Of a stretch of 64,000 bases of DNA, positions 27,701-40,500 are shown piece after piece; position 1 is the stretch's first letter; each line of letters opens with the position of its first letter. Below the pieces are notes generated by a model. The model saw nothing but the letters and a program-made list of their open reading frames with translations, was not told where the DNA came from and made no database searches. This DNA is from Argopecten irradians (taxonomy: Eukaryota; Mollusca; Bivalvia; Pectinida; Pectinidae): NCBI RefSeq assembly GCF_041381155.1, contig NC_091134.1, forward strand, positions 41,251,338 through 41,315,337. Direction: 5' to 3'. The position numbers and the translations under genes are program-made.

Positions 27701-30700
27701 ACTGAAATGTGCTTTCACATCTCAAACCTACATACGCTGGGGAATTTGTAAATTGTAATGGAACCACATAAATATGATTATATATAGATCAACAATTTTA
27801 GTAGCATGAGAGTTGACCAGCAGAACAGTATTCTCTTCTACAAAGGTGGTACATGAGTGAGGATGGGGTTAGATGCAAGGAAAACTTGAGTTCCCAGATA
27901 AAAACCATTGACCAGTGGGGAAGATGGGGTGACTGCCTCACATAGGCACAGATAGAATGCTTGACAGGTTAGCCATTGGGGCACAGTATCCCCTATGTGA
28001 AGGACTATAACGGTAATAAGATGTCATTATATTAATGTCAATGTCAGAGGTGGCACCTTTTTGCTATATACATGTATTATCTGTTTCTATTGTTAATACA
28101 GTGACGATACTCAATAACTTGTAAGATGGTTGGATAACAAACATTTGTGTGTGAAATTTAATAGAAATGGAATGGGACGGGGGGAAACTGTGAGGAACTG
28201 TTGATGTGGTGTTCTGATAAGATTTCAAGAATAAGATTTGTGTACAGATTTTTAAGACTTCAAATTACCATAGCACCATATTATAAGCATCACTTTATTC
28301 TTCTATCAAGGTATTTGAAATTGTATAGGTAAATATCCCTCCTATTACTCAACTAAAATTATCCAGTATTATTACTTAAAACAATAATGGCTGTGTTGAA
28401 TAAAATTAGCTACAGATAAAATTTTGATCATTTTCTGAATTATGAATAAAGTAAAACATCACTGGGAATTTGTAATTTATTGTTAGCTCATACACATAAC
28501 ATTAATTGTACTTACTTTAATATGAAACAACAATTTTCTCCAATACATAATATATCATATACTTCATATATAGATATTTGCTAATTTGCCACATTGAAAA
28601 TCAAATTTGTACTGTCCTCGGCACTAACTTCAGGTTAATATAATATTTAACAATGTTACCTCAATAAGAAGTCGGTAGACATGGTCGACCTGTTGTTGTA
28701 CATGTGGAGCACCATCTAGCAGGCTCTTTATGGCATCTATATGGTTCAGGGTGGTAAGGATTATATCTTTAGGGCGCAAACTCAGCGACACTTGGAATTT
28801 GAATGCCATTGTCATCAAATCATACAGCTGAAAAAGAAATATCAACTATAATATTTATAGGGATTGGACTTGGTTTCTTATTCATAAATGACCAGATTAG
28901 CTCAATTAATTACAAGAACAGTCTGAGTATCATCTTGGTCAACTTATACCCCTTTCCCCTAAAAATCCTTCCCTTCATAAATCATGCTTTTCATATTTTA
29001 CATGCAATTGTTCAAATGAGCCTGCATCTGCCTGCAACTAGTACAGCAATGGTTGTCAATTTTTTTAAAGAAATTGAAACATTTTGCGTGTCAATAATTG
29101 AAGCTACCATTATTACACGAAACATGTTACTTTATAAGATTTTGATCTCGGACATGTAATGTCAGACTAAAGTACAGAATTTATAAAATTTGCGCAAGTG
29201 ATGATGACTAAACTTTGTATTTCATTTATCTATTGTATCAGATCGCAGTTGTCATGCAGGCACCTACTTTAGCCCTATTGTTGGTCACTGTTAGTAAATT
29301 TAAGGTACTAAGATTCTTAAAAAGTGACACTTGTAAAAAAAATTGGCCTGTGATGTCATCATGATTTAATACTACCATCAAAGAATCCAAATATAACACA
29401 GCATTTTCAGTCCAGTGTTTTTCCTCTCTATATATTTGGGGCCGAAATTCGGCCCCATTCCCAATTATATTTCTTGTTATTTTTTCCCAAATCTATGTCT
29501 AAATTTCCCAAATCAGTGAGTTGAAGTGTATTTTGTGTGACGAAACAAAAAAAATCTGGAAATTCCAAGTCTGAATATTGTATTTTAGTAGACATTCTTA
29601 CAATGATTCTTAGAGAAGCATATAATTCATTAATTGTTTATTTCTACATTTTCCAAAATTTCCATAAACACTTAAAATTTTTCCCAATTTCCTACTTTTA
29701 TCGCACAAAAATTCCCAATTTTTACCAGGTGGCAATTTCCCAAAATACCCAGGAAAAACACTGCAGTCTGCTGATAAAATATATGCTGTGGTGTTTTCTA
29801 TGATGTTTAATTATAAGTGATGTGTATTATCAACAAATCACTGTTTATATTGGTGTATCAAGCACCAATCGTTCTGATAATATGAGTATGAGATATAAAG
29901 TTCAACAACCAGACCTAATCCCGAGAGTAATCCCATGTGACAGCTATCATATGCATGATTACGGTCGAGTATATATATACTCAGCTATCACTGATTAACA
30001 TGTCTCCCTATATAGCTCCTATTGATTATTACATACATCAGCAGATACTTCAGCCAGTATTACAAGATATACACACACATAACATGACAACCACTCTACA
30101 GTTTGTATTTGTATCAGTGACAAATGTTTGCTGTTACATGCACAATCGTCTCAATCTTATACTTTTCATTTGCCGGATGAGTATTTGGCAATCCCTTCAA
30201 ATATTTAAAGATCAACTTGCTAATAATGATAACAGGCATTTCATCTTCTTTATTTAGAAAAGGTAGGTAGGTAGAAAACTAATAACTACCAGAAAAGATT
30301 CTGCTCTCCTCTACGTTGACCCTTTAGTTGCAGTAAATGAAATGTACTGGCTCAGGCAGACATTTTTATTCTTGCAACCAAAAGAAACTTTTCCATAAAC
30401 CTTTAAGTGATCAAAACAACCCTCAATACCAATTTTCGATCCCTTTACGATCCACTAAAGCAATTTTGGATATCTAGACATCTTCAAAACTATTATAACC
30501 ATGCATATGATATACATTGTCCAAAAAAATAACCTTTATACCAATCTTAAAATTTAAAGGGGTCATTATCAGTGACCATCTTGAATTTTTCAGGGAAATT
30601 CAGACCCTATTGCAACATCTACATACATGCACTATCATCTATAACTACTTCCATATGCAATTTCAAAACAGTTAATATTCAATTGCTTTTCAAGAAAATT

Positions 30701-33700
30701 TCTGGAAAACAATTGAGAACAAACAGACGGACAGACAGGCGGACATAGTGATTACTATATGGGGCTTAAATGCCTACTTCTCTGAAGCAAGGATCTAAAT
30801 AATTGAAGGATTGGCAAATTCTTTATGTGAATGACTTAGAGCACCATGTATATAATATAGCATTGTATCTCATATTACATGAACTTGTGAATCACGATGT
30901 AATACTGTATGCATCTCAAATGACAGAATTAAAAGCCATTCCATAGGGTATTTACTGTGGCAGATTAATGTGCTATGAGCACAAAAAGAGTTTAAAAGAC
31001 ATGATGGACATTTTTAGAGTAAACTTATTTCTTTCAAAACTTTTAGTTTGCTTCCCTAATCAGGACCCTATTTGTTATAATTTTTAAGTGCTCTAGGATT
31101 TAATCATGGCAAATACGGTATCTCATTTAAATCATAATCCTTGACAGGTTAGCTAAAGTTTCTTTTCTTTCACAGAGGAACATGTGACTAAATTATAAAA
31201 TACTGGTATATGTTATTAAAACTGTCCCAGAAAATACCATTTACACACGCAGGTATCTGGTAATCATCAATATTGCATTTGCTGCTATAATTCCCGTTAG
31301 ATCTGTATAATTAGATTTAATCATTTACAAGTCACAAAGGCTTGTCAAACCAATTAAGAATTGAAATTGAAGAGAGAAAAAAGGCAATAAAATAAGAAAA
31401 GCATGACCGCATAATCATTTTACTTTAATCAATAATTTTGAATCAATCAATATATATACATAGTCTAATGGTTGTGTGTCTAAGTGTCACACTCCTCGTT
31501 GTGGGATTTTTAAGTACATTGTAGAAGGAAGTGAAATAACAATAAAAACTGGTTTTACTTTCAAAGTAAAAAAGAATATGAATTGTAGATCTAGTAACGT
31601 GATATATATAATGATTTATGGTAAATGCTCCAAATTTTATATCGGTCAAACGGATACAGAGTTAGGTACAAGAATGACAGTGCACAGACAGCAAATACGA
31701 ACTGATCATTTACGATTTTTACCTGTAAGTAAACATATATATGAATGTTCTAAAGGAGAGTTCAAAATGTCCCCTTTATATCAGATAAATGATGCGGATA
31801 TTGTCAAACACGAGGCTAAGGAATCTGAATTAATCAGACTTCTCAAACCTAGTTTGAACAGTGCTCATCCATTCAACCTGTTTCTGAACTATTTTTGTTG
31901 TATTTAACATTAAAGTTGGATTTTGACTTCATGGTACTTTTTTTCGAAAGTGTATTATGATATGTGTAGATGTAGCTCAATCGGTTAATGGCACTGTCTT
32001 TTGCTTAGCACATGGCGTGTTTGAATCCTGCCGAGCGCAGGAAATATTTTTATATTTTCATGTTTTGTCTTTTAATTAATCCGACATTGTATTCTTTGTA
32101 TTCTTCCTCATTGATTGCTTATATCTTGTCTCTTAGCAAATGACGTCATGAACTATGACGTCATAATATGTCTTCAATAAACAGTCTTAAGAACTCCCTT
32201 GAATGGGGCAAAAACGCTCACTAGTCAGTCGTTATTGTTTTTATTTCTTATAGATTTCGTCCGTTAGGGTTTTTCTTCAAATTTAATATATACATATATA
32301 ATATGAAAAATACCTTCAATTTGAAGATAAATAATTAAGCATTGACGTCACTATTTGATTTTTGATTTTTAAACATTTGGGTTTTGAAAACTGTATGAAT
32401 CTGCTTAGCTAGTGAAGTCTATAAGATGTAAATGCCTGTGTGACTCCTGCTTCCATTATATCAATGTGTCATGTAATTATATGACAGAATGGGATAAGGA
32501 GTAAGGACACAATAAATATACTGATATATTTAACAGGAGGGTGCCATCATTACACCCCATCCCAATCCCTTAACCCCCACACCCCATTTCATTTCATAAT
32601 CTTCTTCATATCATTTCAAAATAATGTATACAGGTAATTACATAATTCTGCCTACCTTGTCCATGCTAGCAGCATTTAGCCTCATTATGGATGCATGAGC
32701 TAGTCTGTCAAACACTGTCCTCATAGCCTTCTTGGAATACAGGGGCTGAGGCTTAAACAATTCCTCCATAAATCGTTTGTGATACATTGTTGCAATAATG
32801 TCATGTAGAACTGAAAGAAAGAAGACAGAAAGTAGACTAAAAGTTCTTCAAACTGATACAGCATGTCACATTAAAACATATGATGACATGTACATTTTGT
32901 ATATTTTCTAATTGAAACCTTGATTTTTTTTCCAAAGTCAATGCAGTCAAATTAAACCTGTCTGAGTGACCACCTCTCTGCTGAATAAAACCTCTCACTT
33001 TCTCAGCATCCCAAATGGTCAATTTCAACACAATATGCCCTAAAGACCACTTGGCTACAAAGACCATTTTTCTTTGTCCCTTGAGCGGTCTTCAGCTGTT
33101 TGACTGTATCTTGAAAACTTATCCAAATATTTTGAATGAACCAATTGTAAGTCAGTTAAGGCTTTAGTAATTAAATAGCTTGTATTTGCTTCAGAGAGAT
33201 ACATAATTGTTTAGCTAGTATGCTCGAAATAAATTATCACATTCATTATGAATTTGTTTGCATAATTTTTAATTTAAAAAAAAAAATTATTTTGTAACTC
33301 ATTTCCCCAAAGCCACAGGCCCTATTCCCAATACAGTGCAAAAAAGGCCCTGTGATTAGGTATGTATTTGAAACACAACCACATGTCTATTGGTAATGTA
33401 TTACTGACAGTAAATGTAGCTGTTAATAGGACGTAAAACTAAACAAACCAAACCAAACTGTTAAAATTCTCTTCAGGTGATTATGACCATGGATGACAAA
33501 TGACTGACATGCATATAATTACAATACATGTACATGTGATGTATGCCCACAATGATTGTTCAAGTACAATATGAATTGTTTATAGCTACATTTAGGTTGT
33601 TGTATATTTATGTGATATAAATAGTATCTTGAAATTTGTGTTGATATAAATGGGAGATTTAGGAAACTCCTCCCAAAGTTTTAATTTTTGCTTGCCAATT

Positions 33701-34409
33701 AGGCTCAGAAAAATAAAATTAAAAAAAAATAAAAATTCCCAAAGACTTATTTCATAAAATCTCATATGAAATGAGATCCTTAGTAATTATATAATGTATA
33801 AATTATGAAATAATAATACGTCATGTAAAACAGATCAACAATCAAAGTGTCCCTGACACTACATGTATATAATCCAAGTGATTTTACATTCCATCACTTT
33901 ATCTGCAGCTTGTTATGATTTCAATGTAAATTATGGGTTCATATCATTCTGATGAATAACCAATATGCAGCGAGAATACTGACTGTAGGCCTACTGAACA
34001 AACTTATGTAGAATCAGAAACGTACTGTAGGCCTACTAGGATAACTTGTTATGTGTTTCTGGTAGAATACAAATGCATTGTACATTCTTGTCAGGCGGAC
34101 AAATATAAGTGACAAGTTCACGATTTTTCTTAATTGTATCAGTTCAATAGGGTTAGGCTAAACAATACTCAAAAACTTGTTATACATTGGTAGATACAAT
34201 GAAAATACTAGAAAAATGTCAGGACGTACATGTACTGATGGCCTTATGGAATTCAAATATCCTACAGTACAGCAGTTCTAGGCCAAAAACAACTTACCTT
34301 TCTTCGCTTTTTCATCTGCTATATTCTGTGCTCGCAATCGTTGATCTAATATATAAATCATTTCCCCGCCAAGGTTTATAAATAGTAAAGGTAGCGTTTT
34401 AAATGACAT
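18708..34409 (-). CDS. OSCP1: OSCP1 (organic solute carrier partner 1), complete, 10 exons
   Basis: OSCP1 (NOR1) is a conserved cytosolic protein linked to cilia and male germ cells; its biochemical role is not settled. Exons in transcript order: 34298-34409, 32656-32810, 28660-28827, 26628-26708, 26105-26208, 22209-22337, 21739-21817, 19713-19840, 19310-19382, 18708-18809. All splice sites are GT-AG, all phases match and the product is 376 aa, close to the vertebrate length. Clear family matches: MSFKTLPLLFINLGGEMIYI, LDQRLRAQNI, RFMEELFKPQ, FDRLAHASIMRLNAASMDK, LYDLMTMAFKFQV, LSQGEFQLIRQTLLNFFQDM, VSIFLKDKVQN and the acidic end DDDLLDLMDSA. Exon 5 ends SGTLPWGTESPGVIR and is the source of the 47-bp array in intron 5 (25100-26149). 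If the true exon 5 donor is skipped, the next codon in frame is TGA. Introns carry a Helitron-like element, two MITEs and a Penelope relic. It is head-to-head with CYP39A1. Confidence 0.96.
19967..21348 (+). mobile_element. Non-autonomous Helitron/Helentron-like element, family 1, copy A
   Basis: The 5' end is AACAAGAGGCCAAGAGGGCC, then GCTCACCTGG. About seven tandem copies of a roughly 158-bp core follow (GTACAATTTTGAATCCCC, TTTGACCCCGCCCCTCAGGC). Next is a GGACGCCGGACG tract, then a 3' palindrome (GCTCACCTCGGTCC ... GGACCAGGTGAGC) followed directly by CTAA. A stem just before CTRR is a Helitron 3' hallmark, and tandem cores are known in Helentron-associated elements. No open transposase. 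It lies in OSCP1 intron 7. Copy B, inverted, is at 49327. Confidence 0.75.
22403..22590. repeat. Two-copy tandem duplication, about 92-bp unit
   Basis: AGTCAGTCAAG ... GGGAGATAACCTTAGCAATA ... GATTCAGGATTACAATGATR occurs twice with few differences, in OSCP1 intron 5. Confidence 0.8.
25100..26149 (-). repeat. Exon-derived 47-bp minisatellite, about 22 copies, each with a splice donor
   Basis: The 47-bp unit, read on the minus (gene) strand, runs from GTGAGTGGTACCCTACCC to GGGGGTTATAAG and repeats head to tail. The right-most copy (26105-26149) is the 3' end of OSCP1 exon 5 itself, encoding SGTLPWGTESPGVIR, which matches the vertebrate protein. The exon is therefore the source and intron 5 holds the copies. 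Every unit carries the TATAAG|GTGAGT donor or a near variant (one unit has GTTGAG). Units differ by single bases and a few small indels, for example near 25700 and 26090, so amplification seems recent with some homogenisation. 47 is not a multiple of 3. Confidence 0.93.
29413..29763. mobile_element. 351-bp MITE, CAGTGTTTTTCC termini
   Basis: Perfect 12-bp inverted ends, CAGTGTTTTTCC and GGAAAAACACTG, are flanked on both sides by CAGTC (29408-29412 and 29764-29768). An internal palindrome GGGGCCGAAATTCGGCCCC sits near the left end. No coding capacity. It lies in OSCP1 intron 2. The superfamily is uncertain: the CAGTG ends look hAT-like but the target duplication is only 5 bp. Confidence 0.8.
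30340..30790. repeat. Possible element end with an ACAGACGGACAGACAGGCGG tract
   Basis: In OSCP1 intron 2. The ACAGACGGACAGACAGGCGG tract at about 30725 resembles the GGAC-rich tract seen near the 3' ends of the Helitron-like families in this window, and the text before it has a similar style (TTTCAAAACAGTTAATATTC). No ends could be fixed. Confidence 0.3.
31464..31907 (+). mobile_element. Penelope-like element relic: GIY-YIG endonuclease domain
   Basis: An open frame without ATG begins after a stop and encodes about 147 residues. It has CHTPRCG (Cys motif of the region before the nuclease), NCRSSNVIYIMIYGKC then KFYIGQT (GIY-YIG signature), R/H motif TRMTVHRQQI, and ESELIRLLKPSLNSAHPFN with the late Glu and Asn of the fold. 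This is the C-terminal part of a Penelope-like retroelement. The reverse transcriptase is absent, so the copy is 5' truncated, as is common for elements copied from the 3' end. It sits in OSCP1 intron 2 against the gene's direction. The downstream 31908-32290 is probably its 3' region. Confidence 0.85.
31966..32035 (+). other. tRNA-like segment with Pol III A and B boxes
   Basis: TAGCTCAATCGGTTAATGG (A-box-like, from 31973) and GTTTGAATCC (B-box-like, 32019-32028) are spaced about as in a tRNA. The D-stem and anticodon arm do not fold properly, so this is not a functional tRNA gene. It lies about 60 bp after the Penelope frame stops. It may be a SINE head or part of the element's 3' region. 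Confidence 0.5.
32944..33106. mobile_element. MITE of the CAGTCAAACCTG family, diverged copy
   Basis: Ends are CAGTCAA ... TTGACTG. The interior has the family words GACCACCTCT and AAAGACCACTTGGCT, shared with the better copy at 52643. In OSCP1 intron 1. Confidence 0.6.
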
Positions 34410-34576
34410 CTTGCTTTTTGTAAATCACTTTCCTCTGTGCTGTGTTCGTCTGATCTGTCAGATCCCGTTTCGCCAAGACATGTTATTTAGAAGGTGAAGG
34501 TCATTGTTAGGTATCTGCGGAACACCTTGGATTTTGTCGTAGCACACAGTGGTATTACCTAGTTGTCACGAACATC
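34410..34576. promoter_or_regulatory. Probable bidirectional promoter, OSCP1 (minus) and CYP39A1 (plus)
   Basis: The two ATGs are separated by 167 bp. TGAAGGTCA at 34495-34503 matches an extended nuclear-receptor half site (ERR/SF-1 type), which is plausible for a sterol hydroxylase, but a single 9-mer is weak evidence. No TATA box is seen. Confidence 0.6.
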
Positions 34577-37500
34577 ATGGTTGCTCAAAGTCTGCTTTCA
34601 GTTTCACCGCCTAACATGCTACTTACCGGTATAATTGCGATTTTGACGTATAGTCTTTACAGGTTATTTAAACCGCGATATAAAAACAGCTTTCCACCTT
34701 TGAGACAAGGCTGGGTGCCATGGATAGGATGTGCTTTTGAGTTTGGAGTAGAACCACTTGCATTTATTGATAAAATGAGGAAAAGGGTGAGATAACTCTC
34801 TGTGTAAATATAAGTTGTTATATTGTTATAATTAAATATTCAATTTGTTTCTCAAGGGAAAAACAGTTTTAGTTTTAAGAACAAATAACTTTACGTGTAT
34901 ATAAAACTTCAAAAATCTTCTTTAATTCTGGAAATGGTAGAATCAAATACTCTTTATAGCTGGAAAGGTCTTATGGTGTTTCATGAAAATTGTGAATTAT
35001 ATTACCCTGGGGTCTCGCGTTTCCCCTTGGGGAGGGGGTCAAGTTTACTATAGTTTATATTGAAAAAACACATTTATGAGCATTATTTGCTCAATTTTCA
35101 TAGGAAATAAGTCAAACTTGATTAGAATTATTAACCTGAGATATAGTATTTTAACATCCATTGTAGAAGAACAGGGAAAATACACATTCCTGTAACACTA
35201 TGTACAAGTCACACTGACCCGCTCCTTTTACACCATATCAGTCCTTGCTAGTGGTGTTCCGATTAATCAAGTTCATGGTGCATCGTTGGTTTAGGGTGTT
35301 TGACCAATTAATCGATTAAGAAATCTGTAATCGAGTTTTGTCGGAATTGCCAGATATCATCATAAACGAAAGTGTATAATTAGCCGGTCAGTAAAACATG
35401 CAAGAAATGACGTAGAAAACTTGTCGCAATCAATCGCTTGTGTGTGTTGTTGCTCATATCATTTCAAATGCCAATTTGCGTCTAAACAAATTGAAAAGCG
35501 CATAAGCACTATGTAGTAATGTAAACATTCAGAGGAGTATGAAAACATAAGCGACCTTTGAACATGGCAACACTTGAGCCTGTAGAAGAAAGTTTGTACA
35601 ATTTTCCTTGAAAACGTACGTGGTCAAATATAATCGATTTTAATCGATCATCGATTGGTTACACAAAACTGATGATCGATCCTAAAATTTCAACTGATTT
35701 CCAACGCGAGCCCAAGCAGGGTCAAGATGACTTAAAATTTCAAAAATTTTCAAAGTTCACAGGTTTGATGCAAGCAAATACTCTTCATAGATTAAAAAGT
35801 TGAATTTATTAAATCACTGACCGACTTCAAGGTCCAGTATATTAGTGTTTATATGTCTTTTTTTATTCTATATCCGAACGTCATGGGCCTCTTGTTTTCT
35901 AATATATTTCTCACATTATTGATTTTTCTCATTACTAGTTCAGTATCTTAATCCCTGGATTCATTTATTTACATGCATAATAATAATGATGATAACACCA
36001 ATTTGTTGTAGATGGGAGATGTTTATACCCTGTATGTGGCTGGAGAACGCCTTACCTTTCTTACGGATGCTGATGATTTTCACCACTTTTTTCAGTCAGC
36101 AAATGTAGATTTTCAAAAAGCAGTGCAAGATCCAGTGCAGAACATTGGTAAATATTTCAATGAAACTTGGTGGCAGTAAACCTTATATAAAGTCAATGTG
36201 TGTAATCTATATACATTGTGTATACACAGTATTTGAACAAAATACCTTCTTTTTTAGAGTTATGCCCCTATGTTACAAAACAAGGGGGTGGGGTGAGCGG
36301 GTTATATAAGTTAGCCTCCTGGACAACAGGCCTCAGGATCATGACACAGACTTAAGTCCAATTCTGTCTTAATTTTAGACTTGGCCAATCAAAGATGACA
36401 TTACAAAACATTAAATCATTTATGATTGGCTAAAGTCAAAACTTAAGTCTAAGATTGTTTCATGATCCTGGACTCAGTTCTAGTTTTAAAGGGATTTTCA
36501 TGCATATCAAATTAAGTAAATAAAAGTTTTTTCTTCACATTTATTACTGTATTTTCACCATATGCATTTACATCTTATATGACTTTAACCTCTGTACACA
36601 AAATACATATCCATTTGTAATACTACTGGTAATATCTGAATTATGAATTGAATGGCTTTCAATAATTTGTGCCATATTTTACACACTGACTGACCATAAT
36701 AATACAGCTTTTATTTTTAAACAAGGAAAGAGTGAGCAACTCATAAGGAAGGGGAGATAACAGCAGGAAAGAAGGGGAAATAACAAATGATTGGAGATGT
36801 CAGAATTTAAGAAGGGAGATATCAGAAAGATAGAATAAGGGGAGATAAGAAGTAAATGGAGATATCAGAAAGAAAGGATATAACATTAACTGAAGTCAAT
36901 CATTTTTTCAGCTTCTGTCAGTGAGGAGTCCTTTTTCCAATTCCACACAAAGATCCATGATATGGTGAAGGGTCGTCTGGCATCCTCCAGACTTATGAAT
37001 TTCCATGACGATCTTTGTCAAGAGTTCAACAAGGAAATTGATGCAGTTTTATCAGTAAAAGGTAAAGTACTGGATTTGTTTTATCAGAAACTACTTTTAA
37101 ATGTACCTTTTAAACATGATATTTCTGCATCAATACAAAGTTTATAAAGGGACAATTCAGTCTAATCAAAATTTGCATATATATTGGAAACTAACCAGTT
37201 GTACTATGATATGCCAGAAAAGCCCACTGTAGTGAAATGTATGTGAAATGTTCAAACTCACTTGCTGTGCGCCATTACACATTGTGGTCAGATGTTTTGT
37301 ATGCCGAACCCTGGCTCTTGCCAGTGTAGTAAAGAATTTTTTGTCTAGAGCTACTCATGTCACTCTTAAAGTAGTGTGTTTACATTATTAGGTGTATGTT
37401 CTTGTCTGAAATGAACATAATTTCACCAACTCCTCAGTGGTTATGTATTGCATTGGATTAATGTTTGTGACTTTGGTTCGAGTATATGTACAGCATACAT

Positions 37501-40500
37501 GTTAAACCTGCTTAAGCGTATTGATCAACAATTTGGAATTTCAACGGTATCAATCAAAATACTTAACAACGTTATGGAATTTGTCAATATTTCTTGTTAT
37601 ATGTTTCATAAGGAATGTAGAACAATACATTTATGTCATATTTTGCTTCGTGGTTATTTAAAGAGACAATTCACTCAGGTTAATTCTTTTACATAACCAA
37701 GAAGCAAACTATGGCATAAATGTATTGTTCTACATTTCTTATGAAACATATAACACAAAATATTGACAAATTCCACGTCAATGTTTAGTATTTTAATTGA
37801 TACCGTTGTAATTACAAATCGTTGATCAATACGATTAAACAGGTACAAAATGTACGCTTTACTCATACCCAAGCCAAAGTCACGAACGTTAAACAAATGA
37901 ACTACATAACCACTAAGGAGGTGATGAAATGATTTTGAGGCAAGATAATTCACCTAATAAGGTAAACACACAACTGTCAGAGCGATTTGAGCAGTTCTAG
38001 ACAAAAGTTGCATTACTCTACGAGCAAGGGAAAGGGTTCCGCATACAAGATGTTCGACCACAATGTGTAATGGCAGATAGCGAGCGAGTTTGAACATTTC
38101 ACCCCCATGGGCTTTTCTGGCATATCACAGTAAAACCGACTGATCTAATTTCCATTAGAACAGGGGTTTTTCCGATATTTGTACAAATTTTAATGTTCTC
38201 TTAGACTGAATTGTCCCTTTAACAGAATTAGCCTAATTGAATTGTTCCTTTAAACATTATATCACGGTTTGATATGACCAATTTTCCAGATTATTATGAT
38301 TTAATACAATTTTTCAAAGCATGAAAATTACCAATTTTAACTGGTTTTGAAAATCAAACATTCGAAACCGGAAGTGCATTTCATTTATTAGTTTATACCG
38401 GTAAGTTAAAATATCTGAAAATTACTGAACAAAGTTATTGTCCTGTATTTAATTATTTAAGAGTATATCTAAAAGCCCCTAAGCACATACAGAGGTACAT
38501 CTACCTATCGTAAAAAGGGTGGAGTTTTCAATCTCTCTAATATATGTTTCTAGTTTTATCAATACAAAAATTGTCACCTCAATTTTGTTACTTAAATCAA
38601 GTTTTAGCTATTTTAAAATCACTTGTTGGTATTTAACCAAATTTGACTAGTATCATCCTTATATATACTGTAATAGGGTTAATTGGGAATCAAAAGAACA
38701 AATGTTTCGACAGACACCCCAACCTCCCCAACCCCCACACCCAGGAGCCTGAAGGGTGGGACCTCTGGAAGCCCAGGCTACTCATATTGGGCCTGTAGCA
38801 TGCTAAGATGATGGGCTCCCATTTTTTTTCAAATGAGTGATCTAGACTTTCATTCAAGGTCAAAGGTCAAAAAGGCTTTTAAACGACTATTTGTCAATAT
38901 GTGCCTGTAGCATGCTGGGATGAAGGGCAAAATTTTTTGACAACCATTAAAGGGTGGGTGTGAAATAGTCTTAAATGTTTAAATGACTTTTTTCAGTAAC
39001 TTTTAATTATTATAAGAGGCCAAGAAACCTGATATTGCGCCTGTAGCATGCTGAGATGAAGGGCTATTTAATGTGTTCAATTGTACTATATATATATAGA
39101 CTTTCATTTAAGGTCATATGGATCAAATAGGCTACAACATTCAAAAGACTTCTTGTCTAACTAAGAGGTCTAGAGACCTGATATTGCACCTGTAGCATGA
39201 TGGAAAAATTAAGGCCTACCAAGTTTGTTTAAATGATAGCCTTGACCTTCTTTTAAGGTCATAGATCAAATAGGCTAAAAAATTTAAACAACATCTGGTT
39301 AATAACTATGAGACCTTGATACAAGGTACCTTATTTCAGACCTACAGCATGCTGGGATGAAGGGCTATAAAATGTGTTCAGTTGAATGACCTTGACATTC
39401 ATTTAAGGCCACAGGGTTCAAAAAATCTAAAATCTTTAAAACAATTTCTTGTCAATAACTAAGAGGTCTAGAAATCTGAGATTGGGCCTGTAGCATGCTG
39501 AGATAGTAAGTTTCACTTTATTTTATAGAAAGGAACTCAAAATACCAAATTCAATATTCAAATCCATTTTATTTTCGAGGCAGCAGAGTAATTTAACTTT
39601 TTAATTTTAAAATTAGCTCCCCTTATTATTTTTTTTTGTGAGGAAATTTGATGATAGTACAGCATAAATGGAAATTGGCATTACTCGGTGACCACATCTA
39701 TTAGATATACACAGTAACCGGATATTTTATGTTGTTCATCATATCACGTTCTAGACACTATTTACATTTTTGTAATTTATAAATCCACTATACACTGCTA
39801 CCTTATTAGCTTACAGCTATATACATCAAGTTGTACCCTTAAAGTTCTATCACAGATACATTACACCCTGCTATACTGTCCAATGGTGTGTTATTGTCAG
39901 AGCTTCAAACACTATAGTTACTGTACTGCAGTTGTTGTATTTTGTCTCCCATAGTTGATACCCATAGGAAATCCTCACTGTCAATACCTACAGCCCATAT
40001 GTAGTCTGTCTGTGTATGTAAAACTTTGATGAACTGGCCTCCTCCATTTAGAAGCAAAATTCTGGAGTTATCAATGTCTGTTATAACTAAATTTCCCACA
40101 CTGTCAAACACCACATCACCGGGACTAAAGGGATATGGTGCACCTCTTGTATGTCCATGACTAGTAGGGATATCCCCATCAAATACAAACAGTAAGTTGA
40201 AGTCAGAATCAGTGACAACAACACATTCACTACTTTCACTTTCATATAGTCTTCTGTGGTTGGTCATAGCAATATTGTGAGTTATTGGACATTCCGAGAT
40301 CTCCGAAGGTGAACACATTAATGGTTTGCTTGTACCCTGATCATTTGATGTTTGCAACATTTGACCCTGTGTGGTAAATTTGTAGACTTGCTTGGCTGTC
40401 CCCACAATGACATAGTTACTAGCTGTAGCACATATACACTTCGGTTGCTCCTCGGTTCTAAATCGGAGTTCGAGTTGGCCTGATACCAACTCCATGATGT

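Noticed and set aside
28803-29159. 118-codon plus ORF overlapping OSCP1 exon 3
   Set aside because: Antisense to a proven exon, hydrophobic AT-rich composition, no motif.
31973-32028. Functional tRNA gene
   Set aside because: A and B boxes are visible but the D and anticodon stems do not pair; the same applies to 56415-56476, where the T arm fails.
33400-33470. CTGTTAATAGGACGTAAAAC plus AAAC-rich tail, possibly a SINE end
   Set aside because: Looks like a dispersed repeat end, but no second boundary or Pol III boxes could be found.
37448-37953. Two ORFs with nearly the same protein on opposite strands
   Set aside because: They mirror each other because the foldback element is an inverted repeat. 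No known domain.
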